Of a stretch of DNA of 64,000 nucleotides, positions 36,133 through 44,711 are shown piece after piece. The stretch comes from a bacterium (GTDB lineage: Bacteria; Pseudomonadota; Alphaproteobacteria; Rhodobacterales; Rhodobacteraceae): assembly GCA_016124195.1 (NCBI GenBank), contig WGOE01000004.1, positions 62,001 through 126,000 on the forward strand, in the 5' to 3' direction. Made by a program: the position numbers and the translations under genes. Below the pieces are notes generated by a model. The model had not been told where the DNA came from. It saw only the letters and a program-made list of their open reading frames with translations, and searched no databases. The first letter of the stretch is position 1. Every line of letters begins with the position of its first letter.

Positions 36133-37041
36133 TCAGCCCTGTTCCACCGTCACGCGGCTTCCTGCCGGCAATGCAACAGTTCCGTGAACGATCAGCCGTT
36201 CGGCCGCCATCGTCTCGGCCAGCCACAGCGCCAGCACCACCGGGTCGCGCGATTGCGGCCCGTCGGTGGCATCCAGCACCATCTTGGACGGCGCCCAGAC
36301 CAGTATCTGGCCGCGTTTCACCGCCCAGTCGATCTCGGTCCGGGTCGCCATCACCACGCAGCGCGGATCGCGTGCGGCCAGAACCCAGGCGTTCTGTTCG
36401 ATGGCCAGCAGGTCCACGCGGCGCTGCGTGGGCTTGTGGCCGGTCTGCGGCCGTGCCTCGTCGGGCAGGCCCACGGTCAGGATCACCGGCTGCCCGCGCG
36501 CGGCCCAGGCATCCAGCCGCGCGCCAAGGTCGGGCGCCACGATCGCCGCATTGTCCAGAAAGATCACCAGGGGATGCAGCGCAGCCTCTTGCCCGTCCTG
36601 GCCCACGACCTGCAAGGCCGCCTCGGCACGCGAGCGCACGATCTCGACCCCCAGCTTGTAGGGCCCGATGTCGAGCTTTTCGATGCGCACGAAGGCCCGC
36701 ATCGCCTGCGGCTCGGCCAGGATACGCTCGGCCACCCGTTCGGCCAGCGTCTCCAAGAGGTTCAGCCGTTCGGCGGCGAGTTCGGTGGCAATCGCCTCGG
36801 TCAGCCGGTCGTAACTGAGGATGCGGTCCACATCGTCGTTCAGGGGCTGCGGCGTTGGCCGCACCTCGACCACGATGTTGAACATTACGCGCTGGGTATG
36901 GCCGCGCTCTTTCTGAAAGGCGCCGATATCGACCTCGACGACATGGTCGCGCAGAGAGATCCGGTCGCGCGGGTCGGCGCTGGCCGAGGCAAGGCTGCGC
37001 TCTTCGGGATGGGCAAAGGCCAGGCTTATGTCAGAGATCAT
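36133..37041 (-). CDS. folB: Dihydroneopterin aldolase fused to a C-terminal extension (possible degenerate kinase-like domain)
   Basis: FolB turns dihydroneopterin into hydroxymethyl-dihydropterin for folate synthesis. The ATG at 37041 gives 302 residues, over twice a normal FolB. Residues 28-138 are the aldolase: VVEVDIGAFQKERGHTQRV, LLETLAERVAERIL and the catalytic lysine in RIEKLDIGP. Residues from about 155 to 300 form a separate region ending SRDPVVLALWLAETMAAERLIV, which recalls the ATP-side motif of amino-acid-kinase proteins (SxDxxAxxLAxxLxAxRLIL). That similarity is my inference. It sits upstream of folP and glmM in one probable operon. Confidence 0.88.
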   Translation of the reverse strand: MISDISLAFAHPEERSLASASADPRDRISLRDHVVEVDIGAFQKERGHTQRVMFNIVVEVRPTPQPLNDDVDRILSYDRLTEAIATELAAERLNLLETLAERVAERILAEPQAMRAFVRIEKLDIGPYKLGVEIVRSRAEAALQVVGQDGQEAALHPLVIFLDNAAIVAPDLGARLDAWAARGQPVILTVGLPDEARPQTGHKPTQRRVDLLAIEQNAWVLAARDPRCVVMATRTEIDWAVKRGQILVWAPSKMVLDATDGPQSRDPVVLALWLAETMAAERLIVHGTVALPAGSRVTVEQG

Positions 37042-37135
37042 CGGGCTCCCCTGATGGAACGGGGCCAGACTAGCGTCTGACCCCGCCTGTGCCATGCCTG
37101 AAGCCGACCGCTTGTGCAAGCAGAGCGCCCTGCCG

Positions 37136-37798
37136 CTACAAGGCCGTTCGGTAGAACAGATGTCCGCCGATCGCCGCCGTCTCGACCACATGGCCCCAGT
37201 TGGGCCGAGACCAGCGCGCGTGAAAGTAGGTGGCGCCCAGGGTCAGGGCCCGCGGCGCGCCATCCAGCATCACGCGGGCGATGCGGCCGGCGCGGTCCGC
37301 GGATTCGGGATTGCGCATGTCATCGGCCACACCGTCGCAGATATAGGAAAAGGCGCAGGCCCCGCCACCCGCGGCATGCACCACGCCGCAGACCGAATTC
37401 GGAAAACCGGGCGCATCGACGCGGTTGAGGATCACTTCGGCCACCGCAAACTGGCCGGGCAGGGCCTCGCCCCGGGCCTCGAAATAGATGGCGCGGCGCA
37501 GGCAATCCCATTGCGCATCGCCCGCAGGTGCAGGCAAGCTGGCCAGCCAGCTTTCCGAATAGGGCAGAGCGGCCCCCGTGGTCTTGCCCGAGGGTTCGGG
37601 CCCCTTGGCCAGGGCCGCAAGCTGCGCCTCTGGCATGGCGTTCACCGTGTCATGTTCCGCCCCGAACAAAGAGGCGAATTGCGCCCCCATGAGCAGGCTC
37701 GGACTGTTGGACTGGCTCACCGTCACATCGGCGAAGGCCGCGCCCGTCAGGACGGTCATGGCCACGGCGGCCAGCGTCCGGCAGAGGTGCAAGCGCAT
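37136..37798 (-). CDS. SleB/CwlJ-type cell wall hydrolase
   Basis: The 220-residue protein has a signal peptide (MRLHLCRTLAAVAMTVLTGAAFA) and a C-terminal Hydrolase_2 domain: AIYFEARGE contains the likely catalytic glutamate, and VAEVILNRVDAPGFPNSVCGVV, CAFSYICDG and GATYFHARWSRPNWGHV follow. In spore formers this family opens the cortex; in alphaproteobacteria it probably remodels peptidoglycan in the periplasm. The residues between about 25 and 105 look like a linker. Confidence 0.9.
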   Translation of the reverse strand: MRLHLCRTLAAVAMTVLTGAAFADVTVSQSNSPSLLMGAQFASLFGAEHDTVNAMPEAQLAALAKGPEPSGKTTGAALPYSESWLASLPAPAGDAQWDCLRRAIYFEARGEALPGQFAVAEVILNRVDAPGFPNSVCGVVHAAGGGACAFSYICDGVADDMRNPESADRAGRIARVMLDGAPRALTLGATYFHARWSRPNWGHVVETAAIGGHLFYRTAL

Positions 37799-37920
37799 TG
37801 TCTACTGTTCCCGGTTGTTTCCCCACGACGCCCGGTGTCCGTTCTGGACCTGTCGCGACGTCGAAGAAGCGGGCTAATGGCCAACCGGGGGGGCGGTCTA
37901 CCCGCGTGGCCAAAATATCA

Positions 37921-37951
37921 CGGAATCCGCGACATCTTGCGCGGATTTCCG
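37921..37951 (-). terminator. Probable terminator of the glyQ-glyS-PPDK-like operon
   Basis: CGGAATCCGCG and CGCGGATTTCCG pair with a single bulge. Read on the minus strand the hairpin is followed by TGATATTTTGG. It lies 63 bases after the stop of the PPDK-like gene. The neighbouring 37954-38016 stretch is AT-rich, with a small GAAACT / AGTTTC hairpin, and probably also holds the SleB gene promoter. Confidence 0.55.
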
Positions 37952-38013
37952 CCGAAACTCTTAAGTTTCTACTTTAGCAACGATTCATAAGAACATGATA
38001 TTGTGGTCTAAAA

Positions 38014-40560
38014 CTACTTATCCACACGATCGGCCAATGCCAGATGAGCCGCCGCAAGCCGTGCCAAAGGCACCCGATAGGGCGAACAAGACACGTAATC
38101 GAAGCCTGCCTTGCGACAGAACTCGATTGATTCGGGGTTGCCACCGTGTTCTCCGCAGATCGACAAAGTCAAGTCCGCACGGGTCGCACGACCGCGTTCC
38201 GCCCCGATATGCAAGAGTTCGCCCACGCCTTCGACATCAAGGCTGAGGAAAGGATCTTCGGGAAAAACCCCCTGGCTGACATAGGTCGACATGAAGCGCC
38301 CGGCATCGTCGCGGCTGAGGCCATAGGTCATCTGCGTCAGGTCATTGGTGCCAAAGGACAGGAAGGCCGCGTGCTGGGCGATCTCGCCCGCGCGCAGGGC
38401 GGCGCGCGGGGTTTCGACCATGACCCCGAGCCTGTAGTCGAAGTTCACTCCGGTCTTGACCCGCACCGCTGCTGCCACGGCGTCGATATTGGTCTTGATC
38501 AACTCGACCTCGCGCTTGGCCGAGACGAGGGGGATCATGATCTCGGGCACCACCTTGGCGCCGGCCTTGCCGATTTCGACCGTGGCCTCAAAGATGGCGC
38601 GGGCCTGCATGTCGTAGATTTCCGGCAGCACCACGCCCAGACGGACGCCACGCATACCCAGCATGGGGTTGGCCTCCGACAGGGCCTCGGCGCGGCGTGT
38701 CACCTCGGACAGCGGGCGGTCGAGCGCCTCGGCCAGTTCGCGCAGGCCCTCGCGGCTGTGCGGCAGGAATTCGTGCAGCGGCGGATCGAAGAGGCGGATA
38801 CAGACCGGAAGCCCCTGCATGATGCTGAAAAGCTGGACAAAGTCCGCGCGCTGCATCGGCAGAAGCCGGGCGAGTGCCGCGGCCCGGTCCTGCGGCGTAT
38901 TGGCAAAGATCATCTCGCGCATCACCACAAGGCGGTCTTCGTCAAAGAACATATGCTCGGTGCGGCAGAGGCCGATGCCCTGCGCCTCGAACCGGCGCGC
39001 GGTGATGGCATCGGCGGGCGTGTCGGCATTGGCGCGCACGCCGATGTCGCGCACCGCGTCGGCCCAGGACAGAAGCTTGCGGAAGGCATCGTCCAGCGCC
39101 GCCGCCAGCATCACGGCAGAACCGGCCAGCACCTCGCCCGTGGTGCCGTCGATGGTGATCTGATCGCCTTCCTGGAAGACGCGGCCATCCGGCGCGGTGA
39201 TCTTTTTCTCTTTGCTGTCAAGGCGCAAGCCAGAGGCGCCCACGACGCAGGGCACGCCGATGCCGCGCGCGATCACAGCGGCGTGGCTCGTCGTGCCGCC
39301 GCGCTCGGTCAGGACACCCGCCGCCGAATGCATGCCGCGGATGTCTTCGGGCTGGGTTTCGCGCCGGCAGAGGATGCAGGCCTCGCCCCGCGCCGCCGCC
39401 GCCTGAGCCGCCGCCGAGGAAAACACGATCCGCCCCGTCGCCGCCCCCGGCGAGGCCGCGATCCCCTTGGCCACCACATCGCGTGGCGCGCGCGGGTCGA
39501 CCTGCGGGTGCAAAAGCTCGGTCAGGCTGCGCGGTTCGACCCGCAGGATCGCATCTTCCCGGGTGATGATCTGGTCATCGGCCAGCGCCACCGCGATGCG
39601 CAGGCCTGCGCGGGCCGAGCGTTGCACCTTGACCGCGTCGATCACCGACAAGAGCCCGTCCTCGATGGTGAATTCGATCTGCATCTCTTCACGCAGGCGG
39701 GCGCGGCAGGCGGCGCCATAGGCGATCAGATCGGCAAAAAGGGTCGGCGACAGATCCTCAAGCGAGATGCCACGCGGATCGCGGGTCAGGTAGAGCGCGT
39801 CGTTCTCCTTCAACGCGGCGCGGCCCTGGGCCTGACCCAGATAGCGCCCGGTGATCTGCGGCAGGCCGGTGACGGGATCGACGAACTGGATCACCCCGGC
39901 GCCAGAGAGGCCCTGGCCGATACCCTGCGCCATTTCCTGCACGACCAGGCCCAGGGCGGCTTCGGCCGGCGCACCCTTGGCCTGGCGCAAGAGGCGCGCC
40001 GAGGTGCCCTCCCAGGCGCGGGCCATCGAGCGCAGCACCTCGGTCAACTGGCGCGCCGGGTCTTCGGGGAAGGGCTCGTCCATCTCGTGTTCATAGGTGC
40101 GCAGCGCCTCGCGCAGGGCTATGGTCCCGTTGGGGCCGCCTTCGAATAGGTCGGGGTCCAGGCGCGCGACATGGGTGGCATAGGCGGTCACAAAGCGCAG
40201 GTAGAGCGCATCGGCGGCCGACTGGCCATGCGTGGCCTTGAGCGCCTTGTGCCGGGCCGCGTTCATGCCGACGTTGAGGATGGTGCCCGGCCCGCCCCAG
40301 TTCGGATTGGCCGGCGAAGGGCGCACCGAGACAAGCGGTTGCGGGCCAAAGCAGGCGAGGATTCCGGCCGTGTCGACCGCGGTGCCCTGGGCTATCGCGC
40401 GCACGGTGGCTGCGGGCAGGGCCACGGTGCGCGGCACGGGCAGGTCAAGCCGGATCAGGCGCTGCAGGCATTTGGCCCGCCAGCCATGCGCTTCGGCCTT
40501 CATCTGGGCCGTGGGCGTGATCTCGGCATAGTCACTGGGGGGTTGCACGACATTCTGCAC
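38014..40560 (-). CDS. Pyruvate phosphate dikinase-like PEP-utilising enzyme, GTG start
   Basis: From the GTG at 40560, which follows AAAGG, the protein has 848 residues. The C-terminal two thirds match PPDK well: the phosphohistidine domain TERGGTTSHAAVIARGIGVP and the PEP barrel (GIGLCRTEHMFFD, MRGVRLGVVLPEIYDMQ, LSFGTNDLTQMTYG and SICGEHGGNPESIEFC). The N-terminal ATP-grasp part is divergent: SVRPSPANPNWGGPGTILNVG replaces the usual SVRSGAR...MPGMMDTVLNLG. Whether it makes PEP from pyruvate, ATP and phosphate is therefore open. It is downstream of glyS. Confidence 0.85.
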   Translation of the reverse strand: MQNVVQPPSDYAEITPTAQMKAEAHGWRAKCLQRLIRLDLPVPRTVALPAATVRAIAQGTAVDTAGILACFGPQPLVSVRPSPANPNWGGPGTILNVGMNAARHKALKATHGQSAADALYLRFVTAYATHVARLDPDLFEGGPNGTIALREALRTYEHEMDEPFPEDPARQLTEVLRSMARAWEGTSARLLRQAKGAPAEAALGLVVQEMAQGIGQGLSGAGVIQFVDPVTGLPQITGRYLGQAQGRAALKENDALYLTRDPRGISLEDLSPTLFADLIAYGAACRARLREEMQIEFTIEDGLLSVIDAVKVQRSARAGLRIAVALADDQIITREDAILRVEPRSLTELLHPQVDPRAPRDVVAKGIAASPGAATGRIVFSSAAAQAAAARGEACILCRRETQPEDIRGMHSAAGVLTERGGTTSHAAVIARGIGVPCVVGASGLRLDSKEKKITAPDGRVFQEGDQITIDGTTGEVLAGSAVMLAAALDDAFRKLLSWADAVRDIGVRANADTPADAITARRFEAQGIGLCRTEHMFFDEDRLVVMREMIFANTPQDRAAALARLLPMQRADFVQLFSIMQGLPVCIRLFDPPLHEFLPHSREGLRELAEALDRPLSEVTRRAEALSEANPMLGMRGVRLGVVLPEIYDMQARAIFEATVEIGKAGAKVVPEIMIPLVSAKREVELIKTNIDAVAAAVRVKTGVNFDYRLGVMVETPRAALRAGEIAQHAAFLSFGTNDLTQMTYGLSRDDAGRFMSTYVSQGVFPEDPFLSLDVEGVGELLHIGAERGRATRADLTLSICGEHGGNPESIEFCRKAGFDYVSCSPYRVPLARLAAAHLALADRVDK

Positions 40561-40678
40561 TGCGGCGCCTTTCGTTTGCGCGCGCAGGATATACGTTGTG
40601 CCGCGTGGTGCAAGCGCGGGGTGGGGCTTTCTTGCGGTTGGGCCCTGGTGCAGAGGCCGGCCCGATGCCTCGCGAAGA

Positions 40679-40732
40679 GCGGGGGTTTCACACCCCCGCA
40701 CCCCCGTGGAGGTATTTTCGCCTGGATGAAGG
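40679..40732 (-). repeat. Intergenic element A, copy 4
   Basis: On the minus strand it reads TTCATCCAGGCGAAAATACCTCC, a G-rich run, then hairpin GCGGGGGT / ACCCCCGC with loop GTGAA. It lies 55 bases after the glyS stop in the same sense. The stem differs from the other copies at several paired positions. (Motif quoted in parts: TTCATCCAGG, CGAAAATACCTCC.). Confidence 0.8.
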
Positions 40733-40786
40733 GGGGGGCGGGCGTTCGGGCGGGATTGCCAGGCTTTGTACGGATCGGGATGTGGG

Positions 40787-43072
40787 TCAGCCCTCGATCC
40801 GGGTCAGGTCGGCCACGCCCGAGCAGATGGCGCGGATGCGGTGCAGAAGGTTCAGGCGGTTGCGGCGGATCACCGGGTTGTCGGTGTTGATCTGCACCGC
40901 CTCGAAGAAGGCGTCGATCGGCGCGCGCAGGGCGGCCATGGCCCACATCGCCTCGTTGAAGTCTTCGCGGGCGACGGCGGGGGCGATGGTGGCCTCAGCC
41001 AGGTCGAGCTTGTGGAAGAGGTCGCGCTCTTCCGCCGTTTCGGCGAACTTGATGTCGGCACCGTAGGAATATTCCACGCCGTCCTTCTGTTCGGCCTGGG
41101 TAAGGATGGTGTTGGCGCGCTTGAAGCCGGCGAGCAGGTTCGGCCCGTCTTCGGTCTTGAGGAACGCCGCCAGCGCCTCTGCCCGCTTGACGAGGAGGGT
41201 GAGGTCGTCATTGCCGGCCATGGCAAGGCAGGCGTCGATCAGGTCGTGGCGGATGCCCTGGTCCTTGAGATAGACCTTGAGGCGGTCGTGGAAGAAGGAG
41301 AGGAGGTCGTTTGTGAGTTCCGGGCTCCCTGAAACGATGCTTTTTCTGAGTTGCTCAATTTGGTCTTCAGGCGCGCTTCCATAGGAGCTATAGCCCTGAA
41401 AGTTGTGCAAGATCTTCTCAGCAGCGGAGAAGTCAATCCAGCCATCTTTTGTTCGCAATGACCTGCGGTACAACTCTAGGTCATTTGGCTCAAAGTCAAA
41501 CGCAAACGGACGTGCGTAGATTTCAACGAAATTGTCGCCCCGAGTTTGGGTAAGCCCAGTGGCAAAGGTTCCCCTTAGGTTAACCCGCGACCCATTCCCC
41601 AACACCAACCGAATAACCCCCAGCGCCGCCCGGCGCAGCGCGAAGGGGTCTTTGCTCCCGGTGGGTTTCTCGTCAATCGCCCAGAAGCCGGTCAGGGTGT
41701 CGATCTTGTCGGCCAGGGCCACGGCGATGCTGACCGGGTCGGTGGGGACAGTGTCGGACGGGCCCAGGGGGGCGTAGTGGTCGCGGGCGGCGAGGGCTAC
41801 GGGTTCGGGCAGGCCGGCGGCGCGGGCGTAGTACATGCCCATCAGGCCTTGCAGTTCGGGGAACTCGCCCACCATGGCAGAGCGGAGGTCGGCCTTGGCC
41901 ACGCGGGCGGCCTGAGCGGCAAGGGCGGGGTCGGCGTCCACGAGGTGGGCGATGTGTTCGGCCAGCGCCGCGATGCGGTCGATCCGGTCGGCCTGGCTGC
42001 CCAGCTTGTTGTGGAAGGTCACGGATTTCAGACCGCCGAGCCACTCGGTCATGCCGGCCTTGGCCACGCGCAGGTCATTCTCCCAGAAGAACCGCGCGTC
42101 GCTGAGGCGGGCGGACAGTACCTTCTGGTTGCCCTTGAGGATCGTCGCGCCATGGTCGGCAGTTTCGGTATTGGCCACGGTGATGAAGCCCTCGATCCGG
42201 CCCGAGCGCGGGTTCCTGACCGAGAAGAATTTCTGATGTTCACGCATGCTGGTCTGCAGGACCTCGGGCGGCAGGTGCAGGAAATCCTCGGCGATGCGGC
42301 CCATCAAGGGGACCGGCCATTCGACAAGGCCCGCAACCTCGGTCAGAAGGGCGCGGTCCTCGACCACCTCGAGCCCCGCCGCGAAGGCGAGGTTCTGCGC
42401 GCCCTGCCAGATGGCGGCCTCGCGTTCGGCGGCATCCAGAACGACATGGGCGCGCTTGAGCTTCACCACATAGTCGTCGAACGAGGTGACGGCAAAGCGG
42501 GCGGGGGCGAGGAAGCGGTGGCCGGCGGTGGTGTTGGCGGCCTCGATCCCGTCGACCGTGAGGGGGACGACGGTGGCGCCGGCCTCGTCAATCAGCAGGC
42601 ACAGGATGGAATGGAGCGGACGGACCCAGCGCAGCGCACCCGCGCCCCAGCGCATCGACTTGGGCCAGGGGAAGGTGCGGATCGTGGCGTCCAGCACTTC
42701 GGCCACGATCTGGGCGGCCTTGCGGCCGGGCTTTTCCACCACGGCAAAGAGGGTGACGCCGCCCTTTTTATCCTCGCGCCGTTCCAGCTGGTCGAGCGTC
42801 AGGCCGGTCGCGCGCAGAAAGCCGTCGATGGCGGCGGCGGGGGCGTCGGCGCGCGGGCCCTTGCGTTCCTCGCGCAGGGCGCGGCTTTCGGCCGTCAGGC
42901 CGTCGATCGTCAGCGTCAGGCGGCGCGGCGTCGAAAAGGCGCCGGCCGAGGCATAGGTCAGCCCGGCCTCGACAAGGCCGTCGGTGACCATTTTCTTCAG
43001 ATCCTCCCGGGCCTTGGCCTGCATGCGGGCCGGGATTTCCTCGGAGAAGAGTTCAATCAGAAGGTCGGGCAT
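40787..43072 (-). CDS. glyS: Glycine-tRNA ligase beta subunit with an atypical internal segment
   Basis: GlyS is the beta subunit of the bacterial alpha2beta2 glycyl-tRNA synthetase. At 761 residues it is about 70 longer than many GlyS proteins. The start MPDLLIELFSEEIPARMQ, the SVTFHNKLGSQADRI region, KIDTLTGFW, SKDPFALRRAALGVIRL and DRLKVYLKDQGIRHDLIDA are all standard. Between the last two, about 80 residues (NFVEIYARPFAFDFEPNDL and so on) are encoded by DNA of about 49% GC, against the much higher GC around it. The frame is intact. The ATG directly follows the stop of the small upstream gene. Confidence 0.95.
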   Translation of the reverse strand: MPDLLIELFSEEIPARMQAKAREDLKKMVTDGLVEAGLTYASAGAFSTPRRLTLTIDGLTAESRALREERKGPRADAPAAAIDGFLRATGLTLDQLERREDKKGGVTLFAVVEKPGRKAAQIVAEVLDATIRTFPWPKSMRWGAGALRWVRPLHSILCLLIDEAGATVVPLTVDGIEAANTTAGHRFLAPARFAVTSFDDYVVKLKRAHVVLDAAEREAAIWQGAQNLAFAAGLEVVEDRALLTEVAGLVEWPVPLMGRIAEDFLHLPPEVLQTSMREHQKFFSVRNPRSGRIEGFITVANTETADHGATILKGNQKVLSARLSDARFFWENDLRVAKAGMTEWLGGLKSVTFHNKLGSQADRIDRIAALAEHIAHLVDADPALAAQAARVAKADLRSAMVGEFPELQGLMGMYYARAAGLPEPVALAARDHYAPLGPSDTVPTDPVSIAVALADKIDTLTGFWAIDEKPTGSKDPFALRRAALGVIRLVLGNGSRVNLRGTFATGLTQTRGDNFVEIYARPFAFDFEPNDLELYRRSLRTKDGWIDFSAAEKILHNFQGYSSYGSAPEDQIEQLRKSIVSGSPELTNDLLSFFHDRLKVYLKDQGIRHDLIDACLAMAGNDDLTLLVKRAEALAAFLKTEDGPNLLAGFKRANTILTQAEQKDGVEYSYGADIKFAETAEERDLFHKLDLAEATIAPAVAREDFNEAMWAMAALRAPIDAFFEAVQINTDNPVIRRNRLNLLHRIRAICSGVADLTRIEG
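41341..41580 (-). other. Low-GC patch inside glyS
   Basis: By hand count 117 of these 240 bases are G or C (49%), in clear contrast with the flanking coding DNA. Codon choice changes too, with many A/T-ending codons. The reading frame of glyS continues through it without interruption. It coincides with the extra segment in the protein. Confidence 0.75.
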
Positions 43073-43579
43073 TTATTCCTCCGCTCCGGTATCGGCGGGC
43101 GAGTTCGGCGACAGCTGGGTCCAGGCATAGGCCTTGCCATCGGGGAACACGGCGACAACGCGGTCGAATTCGACATGGTTGGAATTGGGAACGATATCGG
43201 CCTGGCCGAGGAAGGCCACCGCCTCGCCGGTTGCCAGCGCCTCGGTGATCTTGCCCGCGTCAAAGCAGGAAAACCACGAGGGCGCATTGAGCGGCGTGGC
43301 CTTGTCATAGACCTTGTAGGCCTCGGTCAGGGTGGCCAGGCTGATCTGGCTGGTAAAGCAGGCGCGAAACCGCAAGGGCGAAGAGGTGGAGTCGATGCCT
43401 TGCAGGTCCTTGACCGGGATCGCCTCGGGGGTGGGCGAGGTCAGGGGCGTCAGCAGGATCTCGGCGCCGGGCGTGAAGGCCGCGGGCTGGTAATAGGCAT
43501 ATTCCTGCAGCCAATAGCCGCCAAAGCCTGCGATGGCCGCGATCAGCACGATGGAGCCCGCCACGATCTTGCCATTCAC
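43073..43579 (-). CDS. Small membrane-anchored protein between glyQ and glyS (probably DUF6446), GTG start
   Basis: The GTG at 43579 overlaps the glyQ stop by four bases (GTGA) and gives 168 residues beginning [23 protein letters not shown], a single N-terminal membrane anchor. The rest ([42 protein letters not shown]) is probably periplasmic with two cysteines. Its stop is immediately followed by the glyS ATG. I recall this gene, probably DUF6446, at the same place in other Rhodobacteraceae. Its function and any tie to glycyl-tRNA synthesis are unknown. Confidence 0.8.
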   Translation of the reverse strand: MNGKIVAGSIVLIAAIAGFGGYWLQEYAYYQPAAFTPGAEILLTPLTSPTPEAIPVKDLQGIDSTSSPLRFRACFTSQISLATLTEAYKVYDKATPLNAPSWFSCFDAGKITEALATGEAVAFLGQADIVPNSNHVEFDRVVAVFPDGKAYAWTQLSPNSPADTGAEE

Positions 43580-44517
43580 GCCGTCACCTCGGCATCGCGC
43601 CCGGCTTCGGTCAGGCGGAAGGCATCGGCGCATTTCTTGGCCAGCGCGCGGACCCGGCCGATATAGGCCTGACGTTCGGTGACCGAAATCACGCCGCGCG
43701 CGTCCAGCAGGTTGAAGAGGTGGCTGGCCTTGATGCACTGGTCATAGGCCGGATGGGCCATGATGATGCGCTTGCCCGATTTGGGGTCCTCGGGGGCAAA
43801 GTCCAGCAGGCGCTGGCATTCGGCCTCGGCATCCTCGAAATGGCGCAGCAGCATCTCGGTGCTGGCGCCGTCGAAGTTGTGGCGGGAATATTCTTCCTCG
43901 GTCTGGCGGAAGATGTCGCCATAGGTCAGGGCAATCGGCGCCTGCGGGTCGTTGAAGGGCATGTTCATCACATGGTCGATGCCCAGCACATACATGGCCA
44001 GCCGTTCCAGACCATAGGTCAATTCGCCCGAAACCGGCCGGCAATCATGGCCGCCGACCTGCTGGAAATAGGTGAACTGCGACACTTCCATCCCGTCGCA
44101 CCAGATCTCCCATCCCAGGCCCCAGGCGCCAAGGGTGGGGCTTTCCCAGTCATCCTCGACAAAGCGGATGTCGTGCAGGGCGGGGTCAAGGCCGATGGCG
44201 CGCAGGGATCCAAGGTAAAGGTCCTGCAGGTTGGGCGGCGAGGGTTTGATGATGACCTGATACTGATAATAGTGCTGCAGGCGGTTTGGGTTTTCGCCAT
44301 AGCGCCCGTCAGTCGGCCGGCGCGAGGGCTGCACATAGGCCGCGGCCCAGGGTTTCGTGCCAAGGCTGCGCAGGGTGGTGGCCGGGTGGAAGGTGCCGGC
44401 GCCGACCTCCATGTCATAGGGTTGCAGGATGGCGCAGCCTTGCGCGGCCCAATAGGATTGCAGGCGCAGGATGATCTCCTGAAAGCTGCGGGGCGGGTTT
44501 GGGGCGGTGGCGGTCAT
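43576..44517 (-). CDS. glyQ: Glycine-tRNA ligase alpha subunit
   Basis: GlyQ carries the catalytic class II core of glycyl-tRNA synthetase. The protein has 313 residues from the ATG at 44517, which is six bases from AGAGG; the ATG at 44520 is too close to it. Motifs are standard: [58 protein letters not shown] and [21 protein letters not shown] (given in parts). It heads the glyQ - small protein - glyS - PPDK-like operon. Confidence 0.97.
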   Translation of the reverse strand: MTATAPNPPRSFQEIILRLQSYWAAQGCAILQPYDMEVGAGTFHPATTLRSLGTKPWAAAYVQPSRRPTDGRYGENPNRLQHYYQYQVIIKPSPPNLQDLYLGSLRAIGLDPALHDIRFVEDDWESPTLGAWGLGWEIWCDGMEVSQFTYFQQVGGHDCRPVSGELTYGLERLAMYVLGIDHVMNMPFNDPQAPIALTYGDIFRQTEEEYSRHNFDGASTEMLLRHFEDAEAECQRLLDFAPEDPKSGKRIIMAHPAYDQCIKASHLFNLLDARGVISVTERQAYIGRVRALAKKCADAFRLTEAGRDAEVTA

Positions 44518-44711
44518 CATGGGCCTCTGGTCAATGCGCCTTCTCCATAGGCAAGGCCGCGGAGAGGGTCAATGTCACCCACCGGCCAGCCGGGCCGTTT
44601 TTGCCACAATGAGCGGGTGCAAGCCCTTGCGGCTTTGCGCGTGTCGGGCGACAGTCTGTCAGGGCCGGGGTTCCCCGCGCCGCGCCCGCGCGGGGCACTG
44701 AGGAAAGGATC

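Noticed and set aside
38018-38026. Perfect DnaA box TTATCCACA beside an AT-rich stretch
   Set aside because: It is a single box inside the end of the PPDK-like coding sequence with no further boxes or origin-linked genes, so it is probably chance.
41341-41580. glyS low-GC segment considered as an intein
   Set aside because: About 80 residues is too short, and there are no splice-junction Cys/Ser and His-Asn motifs.
38146-43666. 667-aa and 629-aa plus-strand ORFs opposite the PPDK-like gene and glyS
   Set aside because: They are antisense shadows with no recognisable domain.
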